Of a stretch of DNA of 64,000 bases, positions 1 to 9,027 are shown one piece after another. The first letter of the stretch is position 1. The number at the start of each line of letters is the position of its first letter. Source of the stretch: Falsiroseomonas tokyonensis (GTDB lineage Bacteria; Pseudomonadota; Alphaproteobacteria; Acetobacterales; Acetobacteraceae); the NCBI RefSeq assembly GCF_019024325.1, contig NZ_JAFNJS010000003.1, positions 186,001 through 250,000 on the forward strand, written 5' to 3'. A program made the translations under genes and the position numbers. A model generated the notes under the pieces. It saw only the letters and a program-made list of their open reading frames with translations. It did no database searches and was not told the DNA's origin.

Positions 1-1750
1 GATCCTCCCGCGTCGAGATCAGGTAGCTCGGCACCTTGATCCGGCGCAGGTCGATCTTCACGCCGTCCAGCCCGATGGCGTCCGGCTTCACCAGGTCGTT
101 CTGCTGGTACATGCGGCGCAGGTAGAAGCTGTGCATCTTCGCCGGCATGCGCGTGCTGTCGTCGTTCCAGTAGAGCAGGTCGAAGGGAAACGGCTCCTGC
201 CCCAGCAGGTAGTTGTTCACCACGAAGGACCAGATCAGGTCGTTGGCGCGCAGCATGTTGAAGGTGGTCGCCATCTCCCGGCCCTCGAGGAAGCCCTTCT
301 TCGACATCTTCTCCTCGATGCCGAGCAGCTGTTCCTCGTCGATGAAGACGCCGAGCTCGCCGGCCTCCTCGAAATCCGTCATGGTGACGAAGTAGGTGGC
401 CGACTTGATCCGTGTGTCCTTCTTCGCCGCCATATGCGCCAGCGTGCAGGCCAGCAGCGTGCCGCCCAGGCAGTAGCCGATCGCGTTGACGGATGTCTCG
501 CCGGTCGCCGCCTCGATCGCGTCGAGTGCCGCATAGGGGCCCTCGCGCATGTAGTCCTCGAAACCTTTCTCCGCGAGGTTCTCGTCCGGATTCACCCAGG
601 AGACCACGAAGACCGTGTGCCCCTGCTCCACCGCCCATTTGATGAAACTGTTCTTGGGGCGGAGGTCCAGGATGTAGAACTTGTTGATCCAGGGCGGCAG
701 GATCAGCAGCGGGCGCTTCAGCACCTGCGCGGTGGCCGGCGCGTATTGGATCAGCTCCATCAGCGCATTGCGGAACACCACCTTGCCCGGCGTCACCGCG
801 ATATTCTCGCCGACCTTGAACTTGCTGTCGTCGGTCATGCGGATGCGCAGGTTGCCCTTGCCGCGTTCCAAATCGGCCAGCAGGTGGGACAGGCCCTTCA
901 GCAAATTCTCCCCGCCCGTCTCCGCCGTCCGGCGCAGCACTTCCGGATTGGTCATCAGGAAGTTGGACGGGCTCATCGCATCGACGAATTGCCGCGTGTA
1001 GAAATCCACCTTCTGCGCGGTCTTGTGGTCCAGCCCCTCCGCCCCCTGCACCACATTGGTGAAGTAGCGGGCGGAGAGCAGGTAGGACTGGCGGATGAAG
1101 TCGAAGACCTCGTTCTCGCGCCAGGCCTCGTCCTTGAAGCGCTTGTCGCCGCGCGGCTCCTCGATCACCGGCGGCGTGGCCTCGCCCATCATGCGGCGGG
1201 CGGTGTTCTGCCAGAGGGTCAGGTAGTCCTGCCAGAAGCCGATCTGCGCCTGCATCAGCCGCGCCGGATTGGCCATCAGCCGCGCCGTCATGTCGAGGAA
1301 GGCGGAGCCGATATGCAGCGGGTCCGGCCCGGTGGCGGGCGTGCCCTCCGCCTGGCGCTTCAGGAAGTCGCCGACGATGCGCTGCCCGCGCTCGGCCACA
1401 TCGGCCATGGTGCGGGTGACCAGGTTGGGGTCGGGCAGGCGGAAGCCGGGGGTCTCGGCGCGCGGCGGCTCGGCGGCCGGGGACGGCCGGGCCGGGTGGG
1501 GGCCTTGGCCGTTGGGGGCGTGGCCATTGGCAGTTGGGCCCGGTACCGGCTTACCCGGTGCAGGCTGGTTCGGCGCAGGCTGGTTCGGCGCCGTGAGGCC
1601 GGCCGCCTCGGCCGCCTGGCTCGCTTCCTCAAGCGCCGCGCCAGTCCCAGCCCCGGCGGCGGGACGCCTGGCGCCCTTGCCGCCCGCCGCCCCAGGGGCT
1701 GGCTTGTCTCGGCCCGCCTTGCCCCGGCCCGCTTCCCTGTCCTGCGACAT
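1..1750 (-). CDS. phaC: class I polyhydroxyalkanoate synthase, C-terminus cut by window edge
   Basis: Polymerises (R)-3-hydroxyacyl-CoA into PHA at the granule surface. The first 583 codons are in the window. An Ala/Pro-rich N-terminal extension of about 100 residues precedes the PhaC N-domain and the alpha/beta-hydrolase core. The lipase-like box GYCLGG carries the catalytic Cys427. The last visible residues STRED end at Asp583, which by comparison with the Ralstonia enzyme is the catalytic Asp; the catalytic His lies outside the window. The start ATG (1748-1750) is followed by MSQDREAGRG; an ATG at 1758-1760 is in another frame. The gene is divergent from the lipoprotein gene. The order phaC, aminotransferase, hom, glpX, recJ is, from memory, common in related Rhodospirillales. 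Confidence 0.93.
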   Translation of the reverse strand, partial: MSQDREAGRGKAGRDKPAPGAAGGKGARRPAAGAGTGAALEEASQAAEAAGLTAPNQPAPNQPAPGKPVPGPTANGHAPNGQGPHPARPSPAAEPPRAETPGFRLPDPNLVTRTMADVAERGQRIVGDFLKRQAEGTPATGPDPLHIGSAFLDMTARLMANPARLMQAQIGFWQDYLTLWQNTARRMMGEATPPVIEEPRGDKRFKDEAWRENEVFDFIRQSYLLSARYFTNVVQGAEGLDHKTAQKVDFYTRQFVDAMSPSNFLMTNPEVLRRTAETGGENLLKGLSHLLADLERGKGNLRIRMTDDSKFKVGENIAVTPGKVVFRNALMELIQYAPATAQVLKRPLLILPPWINKFYILDLRPKNSFIKWAVEQGHTVFVVSWVNPDENLAEKGFEDYMREGPYAALDAIEAATGETSVNAIGYCLGGTLLACTLAHMAAKKDTRIKSATYFVTMTDFEEAGELGVFIDEEQLLGIEEKMSKKGFLEGREMATTFNMLRANDLIWSFVVNNYLLGQEPFPFDLLYWNDDSTRMPAKMHSFYLRRMYQQNDLVKPDAIGLDGVKIDLRRIKVPSYLISTRED

Positions 1751-1880
1751 GCACCTGCATCCCCCCGAATCCGCCAGCGGCCGCTCCTCGGGGTGACTCT
1801 TCCCCGCCGATCCCCAGCCTTGGTGCTTTCGCCCGCAGGTGGTTCGGGGTAACCCTCGGCGCGCGAAGGATTGGGAAGCC

Positions 1881-2492
1881 ATGCACCCGCGCGTCGGACG
1901 CCACGGGAAACACGTCGAAGGTAGGGGCCGCCGGGGGCGCGATCAAGCGCGCCTGGGCCCTTGGCCTGCCCATGCCTGCCTGCTGCTGGCGCTGGCCGGC
2001 TGCAGCGGGGGCATTCCGCAGGATGCGGACCCCCGCTACTGGTGGCGCAATATCAGCGGTGGCTACCTGGATGGGCGTGAACCGCCGCCGGGCCGCGACG
2101 CGCCCTACCCGAATCTCTCCACCGTGCCGCCCCGCCCGGTGCCGCCAAGCGCCGAGGAACGCGCCGCGCTGACCGCCGCCCTTGCGGCGGATCGGGAGGG
2201 GTCGCGCAGCGAACTGACCGGTGCCCCCATTGGGACCCCCACCCTGCGTGGCGCGCCCCCCAGCGGTACGGGCGCCGCGCCTCCCGCGCCGCCGACCCTG
2301 GCCGCGGTGCCGCCGATCCGTCTGGATCCGGTGCCCGCCCCGACCCAGCCGGCCGTCGCCGCGCCGCCTGTCCTGGCCGCGCCGGTTCCGGCGCCCGCGC
2401 CCCTGGCCGGCCCGCCCCCGGCGCCGAGCGGCGACCTCTTCGCCCCGCCGCCGCCGCCGGCCGGCGATCTCCTGGCGCCTCGCCGGAACTGA
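1881..2492 (+). CDS. proline-rich outer-membrane-type lipoprotein, function unknown
   Basis: A 203-aa protein with a basic n-region of unusual length (about 28 residues), a hydrophobic stretch and a lipobox LLLALAGC followed by SGG, so it should be lipidated at that Cys. The mature part contains a short conserved-looking segment (DPRYWWRNISGGYLDG) and then a low-complexity Pro/Ala tail of about 120 residues, probably a periplasm-spanning linker. An upstream GTG at 1839 would add 14 residues; the ATG at 1881 is preferred because it shortens the n-region. No domain family is recognised. It sits just upstream of the aminotransferase gene with a 51-base gap. Confidence 0.72.
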   Translation: MHPRVGRHGKHVEGRGRRGRDQARLGPWPAHACLLLALAGCSGGIPQDADPRYWWRNISGGYLDGREPPPGRDAPYPNLSTVPPRPVPPSAEERAALTAALAADREGSRSELTGAPIGTPTLRGAPPSGTGAAPPAPPTLAAVPPIRLDPVPAPTQPAVAAPPVLAAPVPAPAPLAGPPPAPSGDLFAPPPPPAGDLLAPRRN

Positions 2493-2543
2493 ACCCTTCC
2501 GCTATCCTGTCTTTTTGCCGCTCAACCCACGGACCCGACGACA

Positions 2544-3755
2544 ATGACCGAGGAGTTCCACCGCATCCGGCGCCTGCCGCCCTATGTCTTCGCCGAGGTG
2601 AACTCGGCCAAGGCCAAGGCCCGCGCAGCCGCCGAGGACATCGTGGACCTCGGCATGGGCAATCCGGACAGCCCGACGCCGCCGCATATCGTGGCCAAGC
2701 TGGTCGAGGCCGTGGCCGATCCGCGCACCCATCGCTACAGCGCCTCCAAGGGTATCCCCGGCCTGCGCAAGGCCTTGGCCGGCTATTACGAGCGCCGCTT
2801 CAACGTGAAGCTGGACCCGGAGACGGAGGTGGTCGCCACCCTCGGCTCGAAGGAGGGTCTCGCCAACCTGGCCGCCGCCATCACCTCGCCGGGCGACACC
2901 ATCCTGGTGCCGAATCCCTCCTACCCAATCCACCAGTTCGGCTTCGTGCTGGCCGGCGCCTCCGTGCGCTCCATCCCCTGCACGCCGGACGATGCGATGC
3001 TGGAGGCGCTGGACCGCGCGGTGCGGCATTCCGTGCCGAAGCCCACCGCGCTGATCGTGAACTTTCCGTCCAATCCGACGGCGATGCTGGCGGACCTGTA
3101 TTTCTACCGGAAGATCGTGGATTTCGCGCGCAAGCATGAGATCTTCATCCTGTCCGATCTGGCCTACGCGGAAATCTATTTCGGCAGCGCGGTGCCGCCC
3201 TCGATCCTGGAAGTGCCGGGGGCCAAGGACGTGGCGGTGGAATTCACCTCCATGTCGAAGACCTACAACATGCCGGGCTGGCGCATGGGCTTTGCCGCCG
3301 GCAATCCGCGCCTGGTCTCGGCGCTGACGCGGGTGAAGTCCTATCTGGACTACGGCGCCTTCGCGCCGATCCAGATCGCCGCCGCCGCCGCGCTGAACGG
3401 CCCGCAGGACTGCGTGCAGGAGATGCGCGACCTCTACCGTGAACGCCGCGACGTGATGGTGAAGGGCCTGGCCTCCGCCGGCTGGGAGGTTCCGGTGCCG
3501 GAGGCCTCGATGTTCCTCTGGGCGCCGATCCCGGACCGCTTCAAGCATCTGGGCAGCGTCGACTTCTCGAAATTGCTGCTGGCCAAGGCGAAGGTCGCGG
3601 TCGCGCCCGGCATCGGCTTCGGCGAGCATGGCGACGGCCATGTCCGCATCGCGCTGGTCGAGAACAGCCAGCGCATCCGCCAGGCGATGCGCGGCATCAA
3701 GACCTTCCTCGCCGCCGACAATGCCGGCCCTGTCGAGCAGACCGACGCGGCCTGA
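2544..3755 (+). CDS. alaC: PLP-dependent aminotransferase, AlaC / LL-diaminopimelate aminotransferase type
   Basis: Fold-type I class I/II aminotransferase of 403 residues, a normal family length. Visible signatures are the substrate-loop sequence DLGMGNPDSPTPPHI near the N-terminus, the PNPSYP segment, NFPSNPTA, and the PLP lysine in SMSKTYNMPGWRMGF. Relatives are annotated either as alanine:2-oxoglutarate transaminase AlaC or as LL-DAP aminotransferase; sequence alone does not settle the substrate. It is followed after 16 bases by homoserine dehydrogenase, so the pair is probably co-transcribed for aspartate-family amino acid metabolism. Confidence 0.9.
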   Translation: MTEEFHRIRRLPPYVFAEVNSAKAKARAAAEDIVDLGMGNPDSPTPPHIVAKLVEAVADPRTHRYSASKGIPGLRKALAGYYERRFNVKLDPETEVVATLGSKEGLANLAAAITSPGDTILVPNPSYPIHQFGFVLAGASVRSIPCTPDDAMLEALDRAVRHSVPKPTALIVNFPSNPTAMLADLYFYRKIVDFARKHEIFILSDLAYAEIYFGSAVPPSILEVPGAKDVAVEFTSMSKTYNMPGWRMGFAAGNPRLVSALTRVKSYLDYGAFAPIQIAAAAALNGPQDCVQEMRDLYRERRDVMVKGLASAGWEVPVPEASMFLWAPIPDRFKHLGSVDFSKLLLAKAKVAVAPGIGFGEHGDGHVRIALVENSQRIRQAMRGIKTFLAADNAGPVEQTDAA

Positions 3756-3771
3756 ACTGGATAGTGAGAGC

Positions 3772-5064
3772 ATGACCAAGCCGCTTTCCGTCGCGGTCGC
3801 CGGCCTCGGCACCGTCGGCGCCGGGGTGCTGACCCTGCTGCGCGACAATGCCGCCACCATCTCCGCCCGCGCCGGGCGGCCGATCGCCGTCACCGCCGTC
3901 TCCGCCCGCGACCGCACGCGCGACCGCGGCGTCTCGCTGGCCGGGCTGCGCTGGTACGACGATCCGGTGGCACTCGCCCATGACCCGGGCGTCGATGTGG
4001 TGGTGGAGGCGATCGGCGGCACGGAAGGCCAGGCGGCCGACCTGGTCCGCGCCGCGCTGCGCGCCGGCAAGCCGGTGGTCACCGCCAACAAGGCGCTGCT
4101 GGCCGTGCATGGCGCGGAACTCGCCGAGCTCGCCGAGTCCAAGGGCGTGGCGCTGGCCTATGAGGCCGCGGTGGCCGGCGGCATCCCCGCCATCAAGGCA
4201 TTGCGGGAGGGGCTGGCGGCGAATGACATCACCCGCGTCCTCGGCATCCTGAACGGCACCTGCAACTACATCCTGACCCAGATGCGCGAGCGCGGCATCG
4301 AATTCGCGCAGGCCCTCAGCGAGGCCCAGAAGCTGGGCTATGCCGAGGCCGATCCGGCCTTCGACGTGGATGGCATCGACGCCGCGCACAAGCTGGCGAT
4401 CCTGGCGGCGCTGGCCTTCGGCCGGCCGGTGGATTTCGACGCCGTGCATGTGGAGGGCATCCGCAGCATCTCCGCCCTCGACATCAAGCTGGCGGAGGAG
4501 CTGGGCTACCGCATCAAGCTGCTCGGCATCGCGCGGCGCACGGAAGCGGGGATCGAGACGCGCATGCATCCCTGCATGGTGCCGGTGGCGCATCCCATCG
4601 CGCGCGTCGATGGCGTATTCAATGCGGTGGTGGCGGAGGGCGATTTCGTCGGCCGCATCGTGCTGGAGGGCCGCGGCGCCGGGGCGGGACCGACGGCGAG
4701 CGCCATCTGCGCCGACCTGATCGACCTGGCCCGCGGCCGCATCACACCGGTCTGGGGCGTCGCCACGCGCGACCTCTCCCACCTGCCCAACCTGCCCATG
4801 GCGAAGCGCATCGGCGCCTATTACCTGCGCCTGATGGTGGTGGACCGCCCGGGCGTCATCGCCGATGTCACCGCGGCGCTGCGCGACCACCAGATCAGCC
4901 TGGAATCCATGCTGCAGCGCGGCCGTGCGCCGGGCGAGGCGGTGCCGGTGGTGGTCACCACGCATGACTGCGAGGAAGGCCAGATGCGCGCCGCCATCGC
5001 CCGGATCGAGGCGCTGGAAGCGGTGCTGGAAACGCCGGCGCTGATCCGGATCGAGGCGCTGTAG
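3772..5064 (+). CDS. hom: homoserine dehydrogenase with C-terminal ACT domain
   Basis: NAD(P)H-dependent reduction of aspartate semialdehyde to homoserine, the branch point to threonine and methionine. The 430-aa protein has an N-terminal Rossmann motif (GLGTVGAGV), the VVTANKALLA segment, the catalytic-domain motifs LNGTCNYILT and EAQKLGYAEADPAFDVDG, and a C-terminal ACT domain from about residue 350 (YYLRLMVVDRPGVIADV) that normally gives feedback inhibition by threonine. The start ATG at 3772 is chosen over longer upstream in-frame sequence because that would overlap the aminotransferase gene. A terminator-like hairpin follows. Confidence 0.96.
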   Translation: MTKPLSVAVAGLGTVGAGVLTLLRDNAATISARAGRPIAVTAVSARDRTRDRGVSLAGLRWYDDPVALAHDPGVDVVVEAIGGTEGQAADLVRAALRAGKPVVTANKALLAVHGAELAELAESKGVALAYEAAVAGGIPAIKALREGLAANDITRVLGILNGTCNYILTQMRERGIEFAQALSEAQKLGYAEADPAFDVDGIDAAHKLAILAALAFGRPVDFDAVHVEGIRSISALDIKLAEELGYRIKLLGIARRTEAGIETRMHPCMVPVAHPIARVDGVFNAVVAEGDFVGRIVLEGRGAGAGPTASAICADLIDLARGRITPVWGVATRDLSHLPNLPMAKRIGAYYLRLMVVDRPGVIADVTAALRDHQISLESMLQRGRAPGEAVPVVVTTHDCEEGQMRAAIARIEALEAVLETPALIRIEAL

Positions 5065-5073
5065 GACAGGCGC

Positions 5074-5113
5074 CGTCCCGTCGTCACCGAGACGGGACGC
5101 GCAAGCCCCTTTT
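5074..5113 (+). terminator. probable intrinsic terminator after hom
   Basis: A perfect 9-bp stem (CGTCCCGTC at 5074-5082 with GACGGGACG at 5091-5099) with an 8-base loop lies 10 bases after the hom stop. The T-run is weak and displaced (TTTT at 5110-5113), so termination may be partial or Rho-assisted. Confidence 0.5.
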
Positions 5114-5183
5114 CGCCGCCCCCGGTTCCGGGCAACAAGGCCCGCACAGCCATCGTCGCGCTGCCCAGCCGGAGGAGCCCACC

Positions 5184-6200
5184 TTGTCCGAGACCAATGC
5201 GCATCTGGAACGCCAGGTGCATGTCGACCGCAACCTGGCCCTCGAACTGGTCCGGGTGACGGAGGCCGCGGGCCTCGCTGCCAGCCGCTGGATGGGCCGC
5301 GGCGACAAGAACGCCGCCGATGGCGCCGCCGTGGAAGCCATGCGCCGCGCCTTCGACACCGTCGCCATCTCCGGCACCGTGGTGATCGGCGAGGGTGAGA
5401 TGGACGAGGCGCCGATGCTCTATATCGGCGAGAAGGTCGGGCTCTACGCCAAGGCCGGCGGCGGGCCGGAGGTGGATATCGCCGTCGACCCGCTGGAAGG
5501 CACCACCATCACCGCCAAGGGCGGGCCGAATGCCATGGCCTGCGTGGCGCTGGCCCAGAAGGGCGGCTTCCTGCATGCGCCCGACGTCTACATGGACAAG
5601 ATCGCGGTCGGCCCCGGCCTGCCCGATGGCGTGGTGCACCTCGATGCCTCGGTCGAGGAGAACCTGGCGAACCTGGCCAAGGCCAAGGGCCGCAGCGTGA
5701 ACGACCTGGTCGTCTGCCTGCTGGACCGTGATCGGCACAAGGAGATCGTGAAGCGCTGCCGCGCCGCCGGCGCGCGCATCATGATGATCCCGGATGGCGA
5801 CGTCTCCGGCGTGGTGGCCGTGTCGCAGCTCGATACGGGCGTGGACATCTACCTCGGCAGCGGCGGGGCGCCGGAGGGCGTTCTGGCGGCCGCCGCGCTG
5901 CGCTGCATCGGCGGCCAGATGCAGGGCCGCCTGATCTTTGAGAACGAGGACCAGGTGATCCGCGCCAAGGAAATGGGCATCACCGACCCGGCCCGCATCT
6001 ATTCCATGACGGACATGGCCAAGGGCGACGTGATGTTCGCCGCCACCGGCGTTACCACCGGCCCGATGCTGCGCGGCGTGCGTGATTTCGGGAAGGGCGC
6101 CATCACCCATTCCATCGTCATGCGCTCGAAGTCCGGCACCGTCCGCTATGTGGAGGGTCACCACAACTTCGCGCTGAAGCCCGCGGCCTTCGCCGGTTGA
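5184..6200 (+). CDS. glpX: class II fructose-1,6-bisphosphatase GlpX
   Basis: Hydrolyses fructose-1,6-bisphosphate to fructose-6-phosphate in gluconeogenesis. The 338-aa protein shows the metal-binding segment GEGEMDEAPMLYIGE and the phosphatase motif DPLEGTT near residue 100, then GGAPEGVLAAAALRC, all typical of GlpX. Translation very likely starts at TTG 5184, supported by GGAGGAG at 5171-5177. The stop overlaps the recJ start (TTGA), so the two are coupled. Confidence 0.95.
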   Translation: MSETNAHLERQVHVDRNLALELVRVTEAAGLAASRWMGRGDKNAADGAAVEAMRRAFDTVAISGTVVIGEGEMDEAPMLYIGEKVGLYAKAGGGPEVDIAVDPLEGTTITAKGGPNAMACVALAQKGGFLHAPDVYMDKIAVGPGLPDGVVHLDASVEENLANLAKAKGRSVNDLVVCLLDRDRHKEIVKRCRAAGARIMMIPDGDVSGVVAVSQLDTGVDIYLGSGGAPEGVLAAAALRCIGGQMQGRLIFENEDQVIRAKEMGITDPARIYSMTDMAKGDVMFAATGVTTGPMLRGVRDFGKGAITHSIVMRSKSGTVRYVEGHHNFALKPAAFAG

Positions 6201-7999
6201 ACGACGCGGCCGCCCCATTGCTGGGCGCCCCCGGCGCCGAAGTGGCGCTGGGGGTGGCGCGCAGCGCCCTCGGGCGGCGCTGGATCTGGCGGCAGGGCGA
6301 TGCGCGCACCGGCCTCGGCATCGCGCAGCGCCTGGCGCTGCCGGAGCTGGTCGGGCGGCTGCTGGCGGCGCGCGGCGTGGGGGTGGAGGCGGCGGCGGAT
6401 TTCCTGGAGCCGACGCTCCGGGCGCTGATGCCCGACCCCTCCACCCTGCGGGACATGGATGCGGCGGCATCGCGCCTGGCCGATGCGGCGCAGGCCGGCG
6501 AGCAGGTGGTGGTCTTCGGCGACTACGACGTGGACGGCGCCTGTTCCGGCGCGCTGACCGTGCGCTTCCTGCGGGAGCTCGGCGCCCGGGTGGTGCATTA
6601 CGTGCCGGACCGGATCGCGGAGGGCTATGGCCCGAATGCCAAGGCCATCGCCAGCCTCTGCGACCGCGGCGCCACGCTGATCGTCACGGTGGATTGCGGC
6701 ATCGCGGCGGAAGTGGCGCTGGAGGCGGCGCGGGGCCGCGCCGATGTGGTGATCCTGGACCACCACAAGGCGGAAGGCCCGGTGCCGCGGGTGCGGGCGG
6801 CGGTCAATCCGAACCGGCTGGACTGCACCAGCGGCCTCGGCATGCTCTGCGCCGCCGGCGTCGCCTTCCTGGCCGCCGTCGCCACGGTGCGGGAACTGCG
6901 CCGGCGCGGCGCCTTCGCCACCCGGCCCGAACCCAGATTGCTGGAGCTGCTGGACCTGGTGGCGCTGGCCACCGTCTGCGACGTGATGCCACTGACCGGG
7001 CTGAACCGCGCCCTGGTCGCGCAGGGGCTGAAGGTGATGGCCCGCCGCGGCCGCGCCGGCATCGCCGCGCTGCTGGAAGTGGCCTTGGCCAAGGATGCGC
7101 CCAGCGCCCATACGCTGGGCTTCCTGCTCGGCCCGCGCATCAATGCCTCCGGCCGCATCGACGAAAGCGACCTCGGCCTGCGCCTGCTGCTGGAGGATGA
7201 CCCGCTGGAGGCCCGCGCCATGGCGGAGCGGCTGGATGCGGTGAACAAGCGGCGGCAGGAGGTGGAGGCCGATGTGCTGACCGCCGCCATGGCCGAGGCC
7301 GAGCGCCAGGCGAGCCACGGCCATCCCGTCTTGCTGGTGGTGGGGGAGGGGTGGCACCCCGGCGTCGTCGGCATCGTCGCCGGCCGGATGAAGGAAAAAT
7401 ACAACCGCCCCGCCTGCGTCGCCGGGCTGAACAACGGCCTGGCCAAGGGCTCCGGCCGCTCCGTCGCCGGGGTGGATCTCGGGGCGGCCGTCATCGCCGC
7501 GCGCCAGGCTGGGCTGCTGGAGACCGGCGGCGGCCATGCCATGGCGGCCGGCTTCTCCTTCCTCGCGGCGCAGGAGGGAGAATTCCACGCCTTTCTGGAT
7601 GAGCGCCTGGCCCATGCGGCGGAGCTGCCCGGCGCGGCCGACCTGCCGGTGGAGGGCTCGATCGCCGTCTCCGGCGCCACGGTGGAGGTGGCGAGCCAGA
7701 TCGCGCGCCTCGCCCCCTTTGGCGCGGGGAATGAGGAGCCGATCTTCGTGCTGTCCCGCGCCCGGGTGGTGCGCGCCGATCGCGTGGGCAAGGAAGGCGG
7801 CACCATCCGCGCCTTCCTGGAGGGGGAGGGCGGCAGCGGCCGGCTGAAGGCCATCTGCTTCCGTGCCAAGGAGGGGCCGCTGGCCAGCGCCCTGCTCGGC
7901 GGCGGCATCCTGCACCTGGCCGGGCATCTGCGGGCCGAGAGCTGGAACGACAGCGTGACCGCCAGCTTTCATGTGGTGGATGCGGCGCCCGTGCCCTGA
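6197..7999 (+). CDS. recJ: single-strand-DNA-specific 5'-3' exonuclease RecJ
   Basis: DHH-family nuclease acting in RecF-type recombination and mismatch/base-excision repair. It has 600 residues. The DHH-domain metal motifs are GDYDVDG (108-114), DCG (166-168) and DHH (188-190); the DHHA1 domain carries ETGGGHAMAAGF, and the C-terminal OB-type region ends the protein. Translation starts at TTG 6197, overlapping the glpX stop by 4 bases. All expected catalytic acidic and His residues are visible. Confidence 0.96.
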   Translation: MNDAAAPLLGAPGAEVALGVARSALGRRWIWRQGDARTGLGIAQRLALPELVGRLLAARGVGVEAAADFLEPTLRALMPDPSTLRDMDAAASRLADAAQAGEQVVVFGDYDVDGACSGALTVRFLRELGARVVHYVPDRIAEGYGPNAKAIASLCDRGATLIVTVDCGIAAEVALEAARGRADVVILDHHKAEGPVPRVRAAVNPNRLDCTSGLGMLCAAGVAFLAAVATVRELRRRGAFATRPEPRLLELLDLVALATVCDVMPLTGLNRALVAQGLKVMARRGRAGIAALLEVALAKDAPSAHTLGFLLGPRINASGRIDESDLGLRLLLEDDPLEARAMAERLDAVNKRRQEVEADVLTAAMAEAERQASHGHPVLLVVGEGWHPGVVGIVAGRMKEKYNRPACVAGLNNGLAKGSGRSVAGVDLGAAVIAARQAGLLETGGGHAMAAGFSFLAAQEGEFHAFLDERLAHAAELPGAADLPVEGSIAVSGATVEVASQIARLAPFGAGNEEPIFVLSRARVVRADRVGKEGGTIRAFLEGEGGSGRLKAICFRAKEGPLASALLGGGILHLAGHLRAESWNDSVTASFHVVDAAPVP

Positions 8000-8063
8000 A
8001 CCGTCACAGGCCGTAACAGACCCGCCCTTGAAGCCAGCGCCCGGGCGGGCAACATGACGCATC

Positions 8064-8363
8064 ATGGAACCGCATCGCCCCCCGCCTGTCATCGACATGA
8101 CGCCTGACGGGCAGTTCACGCAGCCGCCAACGCCGCCGCGTCCGGGCATGCTGGACCGCGTCCTGGCCCGCGTCGGCGGTGTGGCGCTGCTGGTGGCGCT
8201 GGTCGCCGGCGGGCTGGTGCTGGCCTCACTGGCCGTGCTCTTCGTCGGCCTGATCCTGCCGGTGCTGGTGGTGGCCGGGCTGATCGGCGCGGGGTCCCTC
8301 TGGTGGCGCCTGCGCCGCGCCCGGCAGCAGGGGCGGCCCGTCTTCGTCGTCATGCGGCGCTGA
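8064..8363 (+). CDS. small inner-membrane protein, function unknown
   Basis: A 99-aa protein with a Pro-rich N-terminus of about 30 residues, then a long hydrophobic block (roughly residues 38-80) that could form two transmembrane helices separated by a short turn, and a basic C-terminus (RLRRARQQGR) expected on the cytoplasmic side. No family is recognised. It follows recJ by 64 bases. Confidence 0.6.
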   Translation: MEPHRPPPVIDMTPDGQFTQPPTPPRPGMLDRVLARVGGVALLVALVAGGLVLASLAVLFVGLILPVLVVAGLIGAGSLWWRLRRARQQGRPVFVVMRR

Positions 8364-8701
8364 GCACCCCGCCCTTCCGGATCGATCCGGGAAGGCTCTA
8401 CGAGGTTTCCCGCAGCGGCGCCGCCTGGACCGAAGGCGACCCGGCCGAGGCCGCGGCCCGGCTGCGCCGCATGCGCTGGCTGTTCGGCATCGGCCTGACG
8501 GTGAATGCCGTCACCTGGACCGCCTCCGGCGCCGCCTTCGCGTTGGGCGGCCCGCATTGGGGCGCAGGCTTCGGCCTGCTGGCAGTGCTGACCGCGCCGC
8601 TGCTTGGCCTGCCGGCCCTGGCCGAGGCCTTTGCCCGGCGGCGCGCCCGGCACCGGCATCGGAGCCGCCCGAAAGATTTTGCTGGTAACGTAACAAAATA
8701 A
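8303..8701 (+). CDS. hypothetical two-helix membrane protein, start uncertain
   Basis: An open frame of up to 132 aa overlapping the 3' end of the preceding small gene by 61 bases if GTG 8303 is used. The region from MRWLFGIGLTVNAVTW (ATG 8471) onward has two hydrophobic segments and a basic RRRARHRHRSRP tail. A start near the preceding stop would be more natural, but no canonical start codon is seen there. No homology is recognised; it may be a real small membrane protein or a chance frame. Confidence 0.35.
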   Translation: MAPAPRPAAGAARLRRHAALSTPPFRIDPGRLYEVSRSGAAWTEGDPAEAAARLRRMRWLFGIGLTVNAVTWTASGAAFALGGPHWGAGFGLLAVLTAPLLGLPALAEAFARRRARHRHRSRPKDFAGNVTK

Positions 8702-8709
8702 TCAGGCTG

Positions 8710-9027
8710 CTAAGTAGGTGCTGCGCGACCACTGCACCCCGATTCCATCCATGAATGGCGGCAAGCGTAGTCGTGCACGGCGACGGCACCTTGGATGAAG
8801 CCGCCCATGCCGCCAAGAATTGCTGCGGTAGCAACCGCCACAGCTCCTGCCTTCTGCCAACGCGAGAGAGACAGCCGGCGCCCGATCTCTACCGGCTTGC
8901 CATCCCAGTAAAGGCGCCCGTCGTCATCCAGGCCAAGCCAACCTGTTTCATCAAGGGACATCTGCCGAACACCGGGCGGCCACTTTGATTGGTCAGGCTC
9001 GGTGCCCGGCGCGATTCTGCTAGGCAT
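8710..9027 (-). CDS. conserved-looking small membrane-anchored hypothetical protein
   Basis: A 105-aa protein with a polar N-terminal segment containing DETGWLGLDDDGRLYWDGKP, then one hydrophobic helix (AGAVAVATAAILGGMGGF) and a short C-terminal tail with two Cys. Proteins of this layout (WLGLDDxGRLYWDGK plus one TM helix) occur widely as uncharacterised small proteins. The ATG at 9025-9027 overlaps the stop of the upstream LLM oxidoreductase gene by 8 bases, indicating coupling; an internal ATG at 8961 is an alternative. Confidence 0.6.
   Translation of the reverse strand: MPSRIAPGTEPDQSKWPPGVRQMSLDETGWLGLDDDGRLYWDGKPVEIGRRLSLSRWQKAGAVAVATAAILGGMGGFIQGAVAVHDYACRHSWMESGCSGRAAPT

Noticed and set aside
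6158-8659. An 833-codon open frame on the minus strand across glpX/recJ
   Set aside because: It is antisense to recJ, whose motifs are unmistakable; high GC produces long shadow frames. The translation is Gly/Arg/His/Gln-rich with no recognisable domain.
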